Positions 1-11,240 of a stretch of 64,000 nt of DNA are shown piece by piece. The position numbers and the translations under genes were made by a program. The stretch comes from Dicyema japonicum (Eukaryota; Dicyemida; Rhombozoa; Dicyemidae), in the NCBI GenBank assembly GCA_011109175.1, contig RDEW01000005.1, forward strand, positions 1,028,903 to 1,092,902, given 5' to 3'. Position 1 is the first letter of the stretch, and every line of letters begins with the position of its first letter. The notes beneath the pieces were generated by a model, which saw only the letters and a list, made by a program, of their open reading frames with translations, had not been told where the DNA came from and searched no databases.

Positions 1-791
1 CTGAAGCACGGAGTTTTTATGGCTTACAAATCGCTGTAGAAAATATTCATTCCGAGATGTACTCGCTTCTTATTGACACGTATATCTCTGACTTCCAGGA
101 AAAGTTGTCACTGTTATGACATTAATAGGGACAAGATGTTTTCCGCCATTGAAACGATGCCTTTTGTTAAAAAGAAAGCGGATTGGGCTATAAGGTGGAT
201 CGAAAGCACTGAGAGTCATTTCTCTGAGCGTCTTGTTGCCTTTGCTGCTGTCGAGGGGATATTTTTTTCTGGTTCATTCGCTTCAATTTTTTGGCTTAAA
301 AAACGGGGAGTTATGCCTGGATTGACCTACAGTAATGAACTTATTAGTCGAGATGAGGTATTCCAGTTCTAATTGCCTCTTAGGGACTGCACACTGATTT
401 TGCATGCCTTCTTTATCACCATCTTAAGAAAAAACTCCCACGTGATCGAATCCTTCAAATTATAACGGAAGCCGTTGTTTTGGAGAAAGAATTCCTCACA
501 GAAGCTCTTCCAGTAGCATTAATCGGAATGAACGTCAACCTGATGTCTCAGTATATCGAGTTTGTTGCTGATCGACTCATTATCGAGTTGGGGTATGATA
601 AGGTTGTTTTATTAGTTTGATATGATTAGCACTACTACGCCCAAAACCCATTCGATTTCATGGAAAATATCTCACTTTCTGGAAAAACTAACTTTTTTGA
701 GAAAAGAGTCGGGGAATATCAGAGAATGGGGGTAATGGGGAAAGCTGTCGAGTCTGATTCCCATATATTTACCACCGATGTCGACTTTTAG
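1..791 (+). CDS. RRM2: Ribonucleoside-diphosphate reductase small subunit (R2), 3' part
   Basis: Makes the diferric/tyrosyl-radical subunit that lets ribonucleotide reductase produce dNTPs in the cytosol. The window opens inside the gene; the reading frame starts at base 3 and gives 236 residues to a TAG at 789-791. Visible signatures are [15 protein letters not shown] with metal-ligand Glu/His residues, [52 protein letters not shown] and [10 protein letters not shown], and the family-type C-terminal tail ending FTTDVDF that docks on the large subunit. Three introns must be removed: 104-128 (25 nt), 358-383 (26 nt) and 603-629 (27 nt), all GT-AG; after removal the frame is intact. The radical tyrosine and first iron ligands lie upstream of the window. 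Confidence 0.96.
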
Positions 792-1520
792 TTAGTTATA
801 TGGTTTCCTGATTTCCTATATGCTTTTTGGTTATTTTTTCTCGTTTATTTATTATCATTAACTATTCACTATAATATATCTTGGGCCTCGAGTAGTTCGC
901 ACAAGTTCTAACAGGTCTCAGTCCTGAGACTGATTTAATTTATTAACCACGGAACCACAAAAGATAAGAGTATCTCAAAATGATCCCATACCAAGCGTTT
1001 TTTTGTGGTTGGTTCCATAATCCTGGGCTAATCTCCACAAAGGGGAAGGTTTCTTTTTGTATCCTGGGCAGGCTTTCAGATATAATTTGTCTACCACCCC
1101 CAAGGGATGTTCAGTAGACTAGACTGTTTTGAGGAAGCCTAAGCGGAGTTCCGTGAGCTTCCAAGACTTAGTTATCTGATGTTCTATTAAACACGCATTA
1201 GAAGACTAGGGTGACTTATTTTGACTTTTTATTCTCTAAACAGAACTGTAAATGAATTTCCCTTACAATTTGTAAAAAATGCACTTAAAAAGACAAATCC
1301 CTTCTCTCGCATATCCCCCTTCCACCTCACGATAAGCGATCCAATACAGTTTAACACTACTTCCATTGACTCTCGACGTTCATAAATGAACTGTCCACCG
1401 AGACTTTGTATTTTTTGAGAATCTCTGTTGTGAAATAAGCTCCTCTATGTCTAGAATCAGTAAGAAAATGTTGAAAAAGCCTAATAACTTATTATTTCAT
1501 TAAAAACACAAATTTATTCT
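792..1520. other. Intergenic, no gene recognised
   Basis: No coding exon or known repeat was recognised. A short inverted repeat is visible: GGAACCACAAAA at about 951-962 against TTTTGTGG...GGTTCC ending near 1018, which could form a hairpin with a loop of about 40 nt. The stretch lies between the RRM2 stop and the 3' end of a minus-strand retroelement. Confidence 0.4.
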
Positions 1521-4450
1521 TTTATTTAAAACTGCCATCCATCCAAAGTGGACCCCGCCGACATTATTGACGTTGAGTTGCCTCTCACGATTGCAACAGA
1601 GATCAACTGGAGTAGCTACCGGGTCTCACGTGGGTCGTGGCTTTTTAGTGTAGCTAAGCGTCCAAGTTTCTTTTGGAAGCGAAGCGATTTTCCACTTATT
1701 CCTCCAGTTGTCTTGACCACTATCGGATGAAACGCGAATCGGTCGCGTAGCGCTTCGTATTTCTTCTCCTTTGCCCTTATCGTTTTTTCCGCGGAATACA
1801 GTGTGTCTACCGCGCTCCCGACAATGTTGACGGGCAAAGCGTGTCGATGCAAGTAGCGTCCCAGACGAAAGGTTTCCTCTTTTCGAATGGGAAAATTGTG
1901 ATATCGTCGGGACGTTTTACGTCTCCTCTGTCCAGCCAACAGGTTCTAGTATGGCTGGGTATCCCGCAGACTCCAGGGTTCGCTTGACAATTCCGTTGAT
2001 CGCCTTGTGTCTTGGGAATCATCCTGCACTCTTCGACAGGAGAGGGCGTGGTGTCCATAACAATCGACGGTTGCGCCACACGGCATTTGTGTCCAGCAAA
2101 TCTCCAGTCCAAGTCTGGTGGAGATGCCGATGCGGACAGTATCGTCGTCAAGGTGGGTCCCGACACTACCAACTGGGAGTGCATTGATCCATGCGCCACT
2201 CGATTCGCATCTTCCAGTGACTAGACAGGCACGTCTGTGTTGGTTTGATTGGTTCAGAAGCCTCTCATATTTATCCTCGCAGATGGTCCTGTAACGGTCT
2301 TTCTGCTCAGGCATCATCCCCTTCAAATGCTCCATATCTGTGATTTCAGATGATTCTGTTTGGAGTTGGAGAATCATCCTGATCAGCAGTCGGCTGGAGC
2401 CCAAAGAGGATAGATACGCAGGGCAAGCCAGATCTTTCGGTGAAGGGATTCCCAGTCCGCCCAGGCTAACGGGTAGGGTCGCTTGGTCCCACCCTTGGTC
2501 GTCAAATTTCACATTTGTGATACGTTCAATAGTAGTCCGGAAGAGGGAATCGATAGCATCGAGCTGTTGCATTTTCAAGTAGCAGAGTGCCCCCCGAAGA
2601 ACGTAGTTCAGTTTCTGTGCTGATAAGGCGTTTCTCAGGAGGAATAGGGAGGTGTGTGCGTCCAGCATCTCCAGACGTCTGAATGTTGTTTTTAGTTGAT
2701 GTTCTTTTGTTCTTAGAGTGTTACTGATTCCAGCATCAGTAAGAGGGCATCCAAGTATTTCCAGTTGTTCTGATTTGGTTTCTGTGGCTTTCGGAATGAT
2801 CTCTCTGAACATACCAAGGATCAGATCCCATTCAGACTGTGGAAATCCAAAATTGGTAACTTCACACTTATTGGTGTTTAGAGTTAGGCATAGGGATTCC
2901 AATTGTACTATCAGACTTTTCAAACAATCTAGTACATCCTTCGGATGGCCGCCCATGGTGCAATCATCCAAATACCATACTCTCAGAGGAGTGGAACAAT
3001 ATCTTGTGATACGGGCAATTCCCAGGCTGAACAAGGCAGGCCCCAGTGGGTCTCCTTGTTGGACTCCAGAAGACGATGGAATGTAATATTGACCGTGTAC
3101 CAGACTGGATGGTTTTCCGTACGAGCTATGAATATAGCTGTACACTGATGGGTAGTATGTGAAGCAATCCTCCAGAATTGTATCACGTCGTATCGAGTTA
3201 AAGGCATTTTTAATGTCAATTTTGACGATTACGTTAGGAATGTTCTCGTTCTTTTCGGTGAATGTTCGGACAGCATGAACTGTTGCTTCACAACCCCCTG
3301 GTGTGCCGACCCCTATTTGGATCGGTTGTAGCTGTGTTATCAGCGTAGGCAGGATTGCTCTGCATACAAGCTTTGAGGCCAACCGACGAAAGACCAATCC
3401 GACTGCAATAGGGCGTATTCCACCTCCCTTCTTGTCCAATGCGATTAACTTTGCGGAGAACATTACGTGTCGAATTGATTCTGGTAGTGTCCCTGATAGC
3501 ATCATGTTCATTAGTTTGGTGATGGTCAACACCAGCCAGACCCCAGAGTTGCCTGTGTTATGAGCAATGAGATATTTGAGGTGACCCGGACAGAGCCCAT
3601 CTAGTCCTCCACTGCTGCTTGGGACGAAAGAGAAATCCCATCTGTTACGTCTCTTTAGAGACAAGTAAATTGGACAATTGTCCTGGGCAAAGAGGAATTC
3701 GGTGGTCGTTGGAGAGACTTTGGTGTCGCTCAACAAGTGATGAATAGGACTGTTCAAATGGCTCAATTATAGATTGTTGATCTGCCGGGATTCTCACGGC
3801 AGCACGGATACCACCTTCCGGAAGTTTTCAACGGATCGCACTTCTTAATCTCTGAGTGTCCGAGATAGTCGATGTTGGCTTCTCATGGTTTTGGGATTTG
3901 TAGGTGAGCTTTTCTGAGTCTGCCAATAGGTTCCTTGAGAAGAATGTGTGGTCATTCTCCTTTACTAATGACGTAAGTGATTTCTCTTCTTTCCCCCTCC
4001 TATGGGGTATGCATAATTTGAATGGAGCAAGCAAAATAATCGTACCCAATCATCAGAGTCGTCCGAAGAAACTGCCCTTTCAATACACTCACATAGGCAG
4101 TCCGCGACAGATATACGGGCAGCTTTGGGGATCCTAATCAGGAGTCTTCGTGTGTGTGTCAGGTTGGAGATCAATTCAAGTATTTCCTGATGGTCTAGTG
4201 GAACATGTTCAGAAGGGTAGCGTAGGGAAGAGTTTGTCGTATTATCTGGTAGGAGACCAATCGGAAATGGCAGTCAGGACTCTGTTAGTCATTCCGGCAC
4301 AGGACATGTGAAAGCCATACGAACATGCTGTGCAATGGATCATCCGCTTTCTTTTGTTCATCATGTTGCACTTTGTGCAGATCTCATCTTCTTTTGCAGT
4401 TTTCTGATGTTCTTTTCTGATTTTCCTTTCTTATTCTCTTCTTTTCTCTT
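1510..4450 (-). mobile_element. Non-LTR retrotransposon with PHD finger, RT and restriction-like endonuclease (copy 1)
   Basis: Near full-length minus-strand element. Reading from high to low coordinates: a Cys4-His-Cys3-like (PHD-type) finger around 4390-4290 (ICTKCNMMNKRK...HCTACSYGFHMSC); a segment near 4174-4080 with the pattern RIPKAARISVADCLCECIE; reverse transcriptase 3766-1946; a zinc knuckle (PCG...D...GHHALSC); then a nuclease-like segment KRPDDITIFPF...FVWDATCIDT and the tail around VVKTTGGISGKSLRF and NSTSIMSA, ending near 1528. RPD...WDAT resembles the PD-(D/E)xK restriction-like endonuclease of R2/NeSL-type elements. The C-terminal third is split over three frames, so the copy is probably inactive. 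A/T-rich 3' sequence follows the stop. Architecture assignment is by motif reading only. Confidence 0.85.
1946..3766 (-). CDS. Reverse transcriptase ORF of retroelement copy 1
   Basis: A 606-residue open frame. RT motifs in order: GGIRPIAVG...RRLASKLV, VKIDIKNAFNSIRRDTIL (catalytic Asp of motif A), SGVQQGDPLGPALFS (motif B) and VWYLDDCTMGG (motif C with YLDD), followed by a thumb region and a knuckle with Cys and His. The YLDD box replaces the YADD common in APE-type LINEs. The frame breaks after the knuckle; the nuclease-like part continues in the two other frames down to about 1528. The true protein probably starts upstream, at the PHD finger near 4.39 kb. Whether it is expressed cannot be seen. 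Confidence 0.85.
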   Translation of the reverse strand: MSHLNSPIHHLLSDTKVSPTTTEFLFAQDNCPIYLSLKRRNRWDFSFVPSSSGGLDGLCPGHLKYLIAHNTGNSGVWLVLTITKLMNMMLSGTLPESIRHVMFSAKLIALDKKGGGIRPIAVGLVFRRLASKLVCRAILPTLITQLQPIQIGVGTPGGCEATVHAVRTFTEKNENIPNVIVKIDIKNAFNSIRRDTILEDCFTYYPSVYSYIHSSYGKPSSLVHGQYYIPSSSGVQQGDPLGPALFSLGIARITRYCSTPLRVWYLDDCTMGGHPKDVLDCLKSLIVQLESLCLTLNTNKCEVTNFGFPQSEWDLILGMFREIIPKATETKSEQLEILGCPLTDAGISNTLRTKEHQLKTTFRRLEMLDAHTSLFLLRNALSAQKLNYVLRGALCYLKMQQLDAIDSLFRTTIERITNVKFDDQGWDQATLPVSLGGLGIPSPKDLACPAYLSSLGSSRLLIRMILQLQTESSEITDMEHLKGMMPEQKDRYRTICEDKYERLLNQSNQHRRACLVTGRCESSGAWINALPVGSVGTHLDDDTVRIGISTRLGLEICWTQMPCGATVDCYGHHALSCRRVQDDSQDTRRSTELSSEPWSLRDTQPY

Positions 4451-4765
4451 CTCTTAGCAACACAACGACAACAGACCGACACAACGTGTTTAACTTGGAA
4501 CAAATTTATCTTATCGCATGCTAATTGCTTTGATATGGCTCTAAATGCTATGATGACCTTCAACTTTAGAAAGAGGTTTATTATTTTATCAAAAATCTTT
4601 TACTTTATCAGTTAACGTCAAAATTAAGCAACTTGAGTGGCCTACATGTCAAAAATATGACCTCACTAAGATTTACTTGATGAATCATTTATGCAAATCT
4701 GTGTTAAATCAATGTTATAACGACAATTCCACGTTGTTAATCCGTTATTTTCAAGGTTTTGTACG

Positions 4766-6006
<1,241 letters not shown>

Positions 6007-6034
6007 ATTATGTTATCCTTTTTAATGAATTGTA

Positions 6035-6370
6035 TTTTGTTATTTTGAAATGAAAACCGCGGTAACACCAAACTAGTAATCACCTCATCCCTGTACGCTC
6101 CAAAAGAGACTTGAGTTTGGCACGAGCCTACGTAAGTACACATCGGCCATATAACTGGTTACTCGGTTCTTACGTATTAAGGATTCTAGAGGTATTGGAG
6201 ACTGGGACTTTCCAAAAGTCCACCCTTTCGTAATCTTAGTAGCTTTTTTTGGCTAGCTTCGATTTTCATGGAATTTCTTCGAGAGATAAACGGGCCCCGG
6301 GAAGCACACGCATATGAGATGCATGGTTCCACGTGCTGCTAGATAGAGTACAACACTGGATGGTTCCCTG
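6035..6370 (-). mobile_element. LINE 3' end, minus strand
   Basis: On the minus strand, around 6150-6060, a C-terminal motif reading RAKLKSLLERTGM followed by a stop and a tail with 'gtttggtgttaccg' matches the ends at 34605-34735 and 59735-59900. It is a 5'-truncated LINE remnant just downstream of the kinase gene. The rest of the stretch to 6370 has only weak similarity to those copies. Confidence 0.6.
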
Positions 6371-6439
6371 CCTTCCATACTCCCGCTTTTTCTATAATTT
6401 TAATCTTAACTAAATTTAATTTGTATTATCATCCATGTC

Positions 6440-6620
6440 TACACAGGAGATCGACGGGGACGGTCTGAGGAGGAACCGACATTTTCCAGTCGTTACAAGG
6501 ACGAACATGGTGGATTTTCTGATTCTTGGCAGAACCTGAGGAGTCCGCAGTCATTTCTTTGTATAGGCGACTCCAAAGGGAAATTTCGAGGGTAGGGTTC
6601 GTTCGGCGCCATTAAAAGCG
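6440..6620. repeat. Dispersed repeat, copy 1
   Basis: A stretch containing 'cttggcagaacctgaggag' and 'gttcgttcggcgcc' recurs at 35730-35880 in the same orientation with moderate divergence. No coding content was recognised. Probably part of a transposable element not otherwise identified. Confidence 0.55.
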
Positions 6621-7059
6621 ATAATATGATCATGTGACGTGCTTGTCTTGTCAAACGTCAACGCAAGGAATAATAGCCTCCAAAAAGCGGAAGAATATAA
6701 AAATTGAATCATACAATGTGGAATCCCATTGATGGTTAACACCAATTTTTATATCTTCCTCCCAGTAGTTAACCTATTTTTCTCCCGACTAATTTTTCCG
6801 CTCTGGTTTTCGTACAAACGTGGACATCTGAAAATAGTGCACTGTTCGAATGATATACGCAAGGAATTTGACTCTGTTCCAAGAAGAATCCCACCTGGGA
6901 AGTGGAATCTCTGAAAACTTATTATTAACCCCAGGCTTTAACTCTTTGGTAAGCCCAGCACAAACAGTCATTAATTAAAAATTAAAATTATTTCCAAAGA
7001 TCAAGAGCAACCAAACTAACTAACTCCTCGATCCTGACTCGCTCTAGCATTCCAGAACT

Positions 7060-7200
7060 TGTCACGACGTTGTCCCTGGGGAAGAATTGTTGGATCCTCT
7101 TGATGCCGGCTAGGCATTGGGCGCCTCCTCAGTAAGGTGGATCCAGTGACGCCATCGAAGGAAGGAAAATAATTCTGACAAACTATCCACGTAGCACCTC
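7060..7200 (-). mobile_element. SINE-B fragment, inverted copy
   Basis: The reverse complement of the SINE-B body seen at 34860-35140: 'ggcattgggcgcctcctcag' and 'ggtggatccagtgacgcc' correspond to the 'gtgatccacc...ggcgcccagtgcc' core. The head and the LINE-like tail were not recognised here. Confidence 0.6.
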
Positions 7201-7639
7201 ATGGCACCACGTGTTATTAGCACATTATAAAAGCCCAGCAGAAACAGTCATAACTAATAATCCAAGGAAGGAACCAAAAAAAACACCTGTTTTGTGCCGA
7301 TCAAATCCATCTTACAATATTCCATTACAGCTTCCGCTCCCGAAGAGATGTGGAAAAGTAGATCGCCTTTTTTCGTTTTCGTCGACATCCTTCCATCACG
7401 GACATCACTTCATTTTTTAGCGGAATAGTTTTCATAATGTAATCTTCACCAAAAGATTTGGTCAAGGAGAATATACATTCAATGGAGGTCTCTAATTTTT
7501 CATAAAAAACAGATTATATTTATTAAATAAATGAATTTAAACGATATTATTTTTATTGACAAAAATTTTTAAAATTTCTAAAAAAAATATTTAAAGTGAT
7601 AGAACTGAATTTGAAAAAAAAACCAATTAATTATTTATT

Positions 7640-7760
7640 TAAGTACCACGAAAAGGAAACACCAGGAAAAAGGAGAAACCAACTAATTAAGTGATCCCGG
7701 TACACCTCAAAAGGATCGAGAGTTTTTTCTTGTGTTCCTCCAGAGTATCGCCACGGCTTT
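7640..7760 (-). mobile_element. LINE 3' end, minus strand
   Basis: The minus strand reads EEHKKKLSILLRCTGIT then a stop and an A-rich tail ending in 'taaataaata', the same type of terminus (xxGIT-stop) as the LINE ends at 33.9 and 59.8 kb. 5'-truncated. Confidence 0.6.
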
Positions 7761-7820
7761 CCGTGTACCAACGACGATCACTTTCATTAGAGTTTGAAGA
7801 GGGGTTGGTTTTATTCCAAT

Positions 7821-8126
7821 TTACGTGTATTTGAGGCCTCTAGTCTTGAATGGAAAAACGATCGTTTCGTGACACACAGACCCTATGAAACCGGAACCGT
7901 TATTTTCGATTGAGGTGTGGTCAAGCATTGGGGGGGGAAGATCGGCAGGTAGATTTGTTAGACGTACCAATTTGACTGTCAGGGAATTGATCTTGTACAA
8001 GTTTGATATTGAAACTTCATATGCCCATGAAGCACAATTAATTATAAAATTTAGCTGAATTTGATCATCAAAAATTGGTATCATGATGTTAAAAATGTGT
8101 AAATCAAAAGATTGTATATGGATCAT
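7821..8126 (-). CDS. Unidentified ORF, 101 aa
   Basis: An open frame of 101 codons rich in Ile, Leu and Asn, with a run of eight G (seen as CCCCCCCC in the coding sense) within it. No family was recognised. It could be an exon of a host gene, part of a decayed element, or chance. No convincing splice partners were seen. Confidence 0.25.
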   Translation of the reverse strand: MIHIQSFDLHIFNIMIPIFDDQIQLNFIINCASWAYEVSISNLYKINSLTVKLVRLTNLPADLPPPMLDHTSIENNGSGFIGSVCHETIVFPFKTRGLKYT

Positions 8127-8375
8127 ATTAAATCTGAAGGAAAAAAAGAAACTACGTTAAAGAGATACTACTTTAAGCTGTCTAATCTGGAGACTGTTTT
8201 GTTTGAACTACTTGCCAAGTAAACTATTTGATAGCTTCTCTCTATAAAGGAGATAGGTTGGGGTTTGCTGACTACTAATGCAGGCAACTTTCTACAAGAT
8301 CCCAGTGAAACCATTCTTTCTATGGTACGCGATACTAGTGTCTTTCCCGATCCTCTCTTATTCGATGCAGACTTT
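8119..8375 (+). CDS. Possible two-exon gene fragment, unknown product
   Basis: Two open stretches can be joined by one short GT-AG intron: one with MDHIKSEGKKETTLKRYYF, then one with GWGLLTTNAGNFLQDPSE and SVFPDPLLFDADFSDY before a stop. The splice shown (gtttt...gatag, about 38 nt) keeps the frame but others are possible. The composition looks coding, but I do not recognise the family, and the surroundings are repeat debris. Confidence 0.25.
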
Positions 8376-8564
8376 TCAGACTACTGAGGATTTGTACATA
8401 AGCAGTACAGACATCCTCCGATTTAGTTTGACCATCTAACTGTCGAATCAGAAATTATTTATTAATCATTATGATTCCCATTTCTTATCTCCACTGCCTC
8501 ATAATGATTTATGAGTGTTGTTTTTTCGATTGAACTTCTCTAAGAGGTTGTAAGGAAAATAATC

Positions 8565-8790
8565 ACCACCATTTTGACTACTCCAAGACCACCAAGAAAA
8601 ATGTTAGAAACAACTAATTAAATGATACCATCAACCAATAACTTTCCACGAGTGATTTCAAACATCCCAACTGTATAGCCCTTATGAATGCTTACAGAAG
8701 AACTCGATCGGGAATGTCCTCATTTAGCAACGATCAAAATTCCTCTGTTTGATCACCCAATAGATTTCCTGGTTTTGTATAAAAAAACGC
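8565..8790 (-). mobile_element. LINE 3' tail, minus strand
   Basis: The minus strand has the tail motif 'ttcttggtggtcttggag' after 'taattagttg', like the tails at 27.6 and 59.8 kb. Coding content upstream is decayed. Confidence 0.5.
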
Positions 8791-8936
8791 AGGAAACCAC
8801 CACCATGATTCCACCAAAAAGTGACATTTATTAACTAGGACAGTGTCTTCCGAACCTAAGTGTCTTAAAATTAAGAAAAAACTATTAAACTCAAAATGAT
8901 ACTAAGGAATACATTTATTCAAAGAAAGAAATCAAT

Positions 8937-9842
8937 TTACCAACCAAATGTCCGATTTAATGAGGATCTAAAGAAATTTTCCCAAAAATTAATAGTATGA
9001 TCGTAATAACTGGCAGGGATTCCCTCATGGCGAATATTCAATTGGATAAACGCAATGAAATCTTCGACAGTCAAAAACACAGTAGAAAAGTACCCATCAG
9101 CCCAATCTCCAGATCGCCACATAAGCTTAATGTCGTTCTGATTCACATGTTCCAAAATCCATGATAAACTTCCACCAAAAAAATCAACCCTCGTTCCATT
9201 AAACTGGGCACTCCCGCTTGAAAAGGCAGACAACATCTACACAGAACAAAGAAACCATGTTACCTGATTGTTCGTGAAAAATGAGATAAAGTCAGCAGGG
9301 GAGCAACGAAATTCTATTTTTCCTTCATAAACAACTGTATCACCAACAGTCGAGATTTTTGAATTTTTCCGTAATTAATTTTGTTTCCCTCTCATCGTAG
9401 AAATCGGTTCTGAATTTTTTATCATATTCATTGAGTTTTTGGATAATCAAAGTCTTCATCCCTCCCCTTCAAGCAACTCGATAAGTTCTTTGCATTTTCC
9501 ATTACATCCAGCAGTAAACTAAGGTTTAAAAATCAAAATACGGTAATATTATCTGATTCATCAGTTGATAAATTATTGATATTGAGAGTTCCGTTAAATC
9601 CTTTCCGTCGAAGGAACCTAGTATAATTATAAATCCCAAACCTGTCCAAGCAGCAGAAATATCCCAATTATAGTAGAATTTTGTTTTACCTTTACGCTCG
9701 TGATAAAAGCCACTCCATTCATTAGTGTAACATCGGTCAGTTTACATTTTATTGAATTATCATCATAACTGACTTGAATTAAATTATCTCTGAAAAAATT
9801 TTTTGACCAATGAACACCATTCTTCTCGTCCCACGCAGTCAT
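8937..9842 (-). CDS. AHSA1: Activator of Hsp90 ATPase (Aha1-type co-chaperone)
   Basis: Cytosolic co-chaperone that stimulates the Hsp90 ATPase. N-terminal domain: MTAWDEKNGVHWSKNFFRD, KCKLTDVTLMNG, RKGKTKFYYNWDISAAWTG. C-terminal SRPBCC-type domain: IEFRCSPADFISFF, WRSGDWADGYFSTVFLT, HEGIPASYYD and a terminal NRTFGW matching the family's KQTFGYG end. Introns include a 27-nt one before MLSAFSSG, a 23-nt one, and probably a 41-nt one after WTG. The frame slips by one base at three places: near 9700 (or a 17-nt intron there), at the C/G run near 9460-9470, and at the A/T runs near 9353-9370. Because the alignment to the family stays collinear across these points, assembly indels are the likelier cause. 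It is shorter than vertebrate AHSA1 at the N-terminus. Confidence 0.85.
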
Positions 9843-9952
9843 GCACGTTACTAACAAATCTAGAATATTCTATTTTTATATTATTATTATTTTAAAAAAA
9901 TAGTGATTATTTTGACGATTTATTTAATTATTATTTAATAATTTTGTCGACT

Positions 9953-10196
9953 GAAACCCGCTTAGCCTGTTTTTTTCCAAGGCAAAAGAAAGTCGATTGG
10001 TTAGGAAGTTCCCTTCTCCAATCGGATTCTTCTGCAGGGATGAGAGAAGGCTCTTTCGCACGGTTGTGAGATCAATGGGAGACCACAGACGTTGTATTGC
10101 TCGTTTAATTGCGGGAACTGGGATTACTTAACTGTCTGACGTTCTTCTGTTTTTCTTTCTTGGTGATCCCGGGGTTCTAAATAAATAACAAATATA
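9953..10196 (+). mobile_element. LINE-T 3' end
   Basis: A close match to 33930-34200: 'gaaacccgcttagcctgt', then a coding end reading IAGTGIT-stop and the tail 'ggtgatcccggggttctaa' with AATAAATAA. It is a 5'-truncated copy of the LINE whose longer end is at 33.5-34.2 kb. Confidence 0.85.
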
Positions 10197-10261
10197 CACT
10201 ACAATCCGGCATTGCTGATTGAGTGGTTGACACCCCTCTAATCATGTTAGTCTCCATCGTA

Positions 10262-10338
10262 CTCTCGTTTGACAGCAGCGAAAATCGAACCTGTAACCTA
10301 AGTCACTCTAGCCCGACACCTAACCACTATGCTAGCGT
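10262..10338 (-). mobile_element. tRNA-like SINE head, minus strand
   Basis: The minus strand reads 'tagcatagtggttaggtg' (pol III A-box-like) and 'caggttcgatttt' (B-box-like), about 35 nt apart. It is not a tRNA gene: no cloverleaf closes. It resembles the head of the SINE at 22.3 kb. Confidence 0.6.
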
Positions 10339-10339
10339 G

Positions 10340-11235
10340 TTTATGAAAGGTGAATTTTAAAATGGATGTATGCCATGGAAATGATCTGCTAATACTATCA
10401 CATCCGACTGCCGTCACTATCGAATCGTAGTGCATCTATCAATTGCTCAAAGTATGGAGAGTTACTGACCGAATCGATATCATTCAATTGATATTGGATA
10501 ACGTAAAAAGAATCGATTATGTCTGTCATTAATGTCTTGCTCACAGGAAGATTAACAACTTCGATTTTTATTTGAGTCTACCCGAAATTTATTCTCAACT
10601 CTGTTCATGCAGATTAATTTTTGTCGCATGAGACTGAGCAGGAATTAGACAAAGTGGTGAAAACTGCATTGGAAACCACGGGAGAGACTCTCGTAACTCA
10701 TTTGGTAACTGTCTGATAGACTTGTGCAAATCCTACGACTTTTCAGTATGCTGGTAGACACAAAACTGCATGGGTTGGCGGCAAAAAAATTAAAGAAGGA
10801 AGAGGAAATAAATATGTATAACAAAATTGACTATATTTTATGTAAACAGACGTTTAAAAAACTACTAATGAACTCCCGTTCATAAGGAGGAACATTGAAA
10901 AATAGAGATTGCAAGATTTTGTAGTCAGTAATATCCTGTGAGAACCATGCTAGGCTAGAAAGAATACAGAAGATTGCGGCTGATGAACTGGCAAATAATG
11001 CTGCTCTCTTCAAAAAATATCAGATAAAAATTGTGAATATTTATCTAAGTCTCTAGATGATAAACCTCATATCATGTAGGAGAGAATCGTTCGGGCGCCA
11101 AAGAAACGGTCGGAAATGGTCAGTGAACTGTCCATCCGCCAACGAGACATTAGGCTAAAGTCGAAGCCTGCAGTCCTGAAAGAAAAGCTGAACTTTTTTT
11201 TTCATAATAAAAAGTTATTAACAATAAAATATTAT
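10340..11235. other. No recognised gene
   Basis: A minus-strand ORF of 60 codons (10831-11013) has a hydrophobic N-terminal stretch (ALFASSSAAIFCILSSLAWF) but no recognisable family or splice partners. Nothing else could be supported. Confidence 0.3.
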
Positions 11236-11240
11236 TTATT

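Noticed and set aside
1616-2199. Two separate minus-strand genes of 107 and 130 codons
   Set aside because: Both are frame-shifted pieces of the C-terminal nuclease-like part of retroelement copy 1.
9627-9857. Stand-alone secreted protein on the minus strand
   Set aside because: The sequence is the N-terminal domain of AHSA1 once the frame near 9700 is followed.
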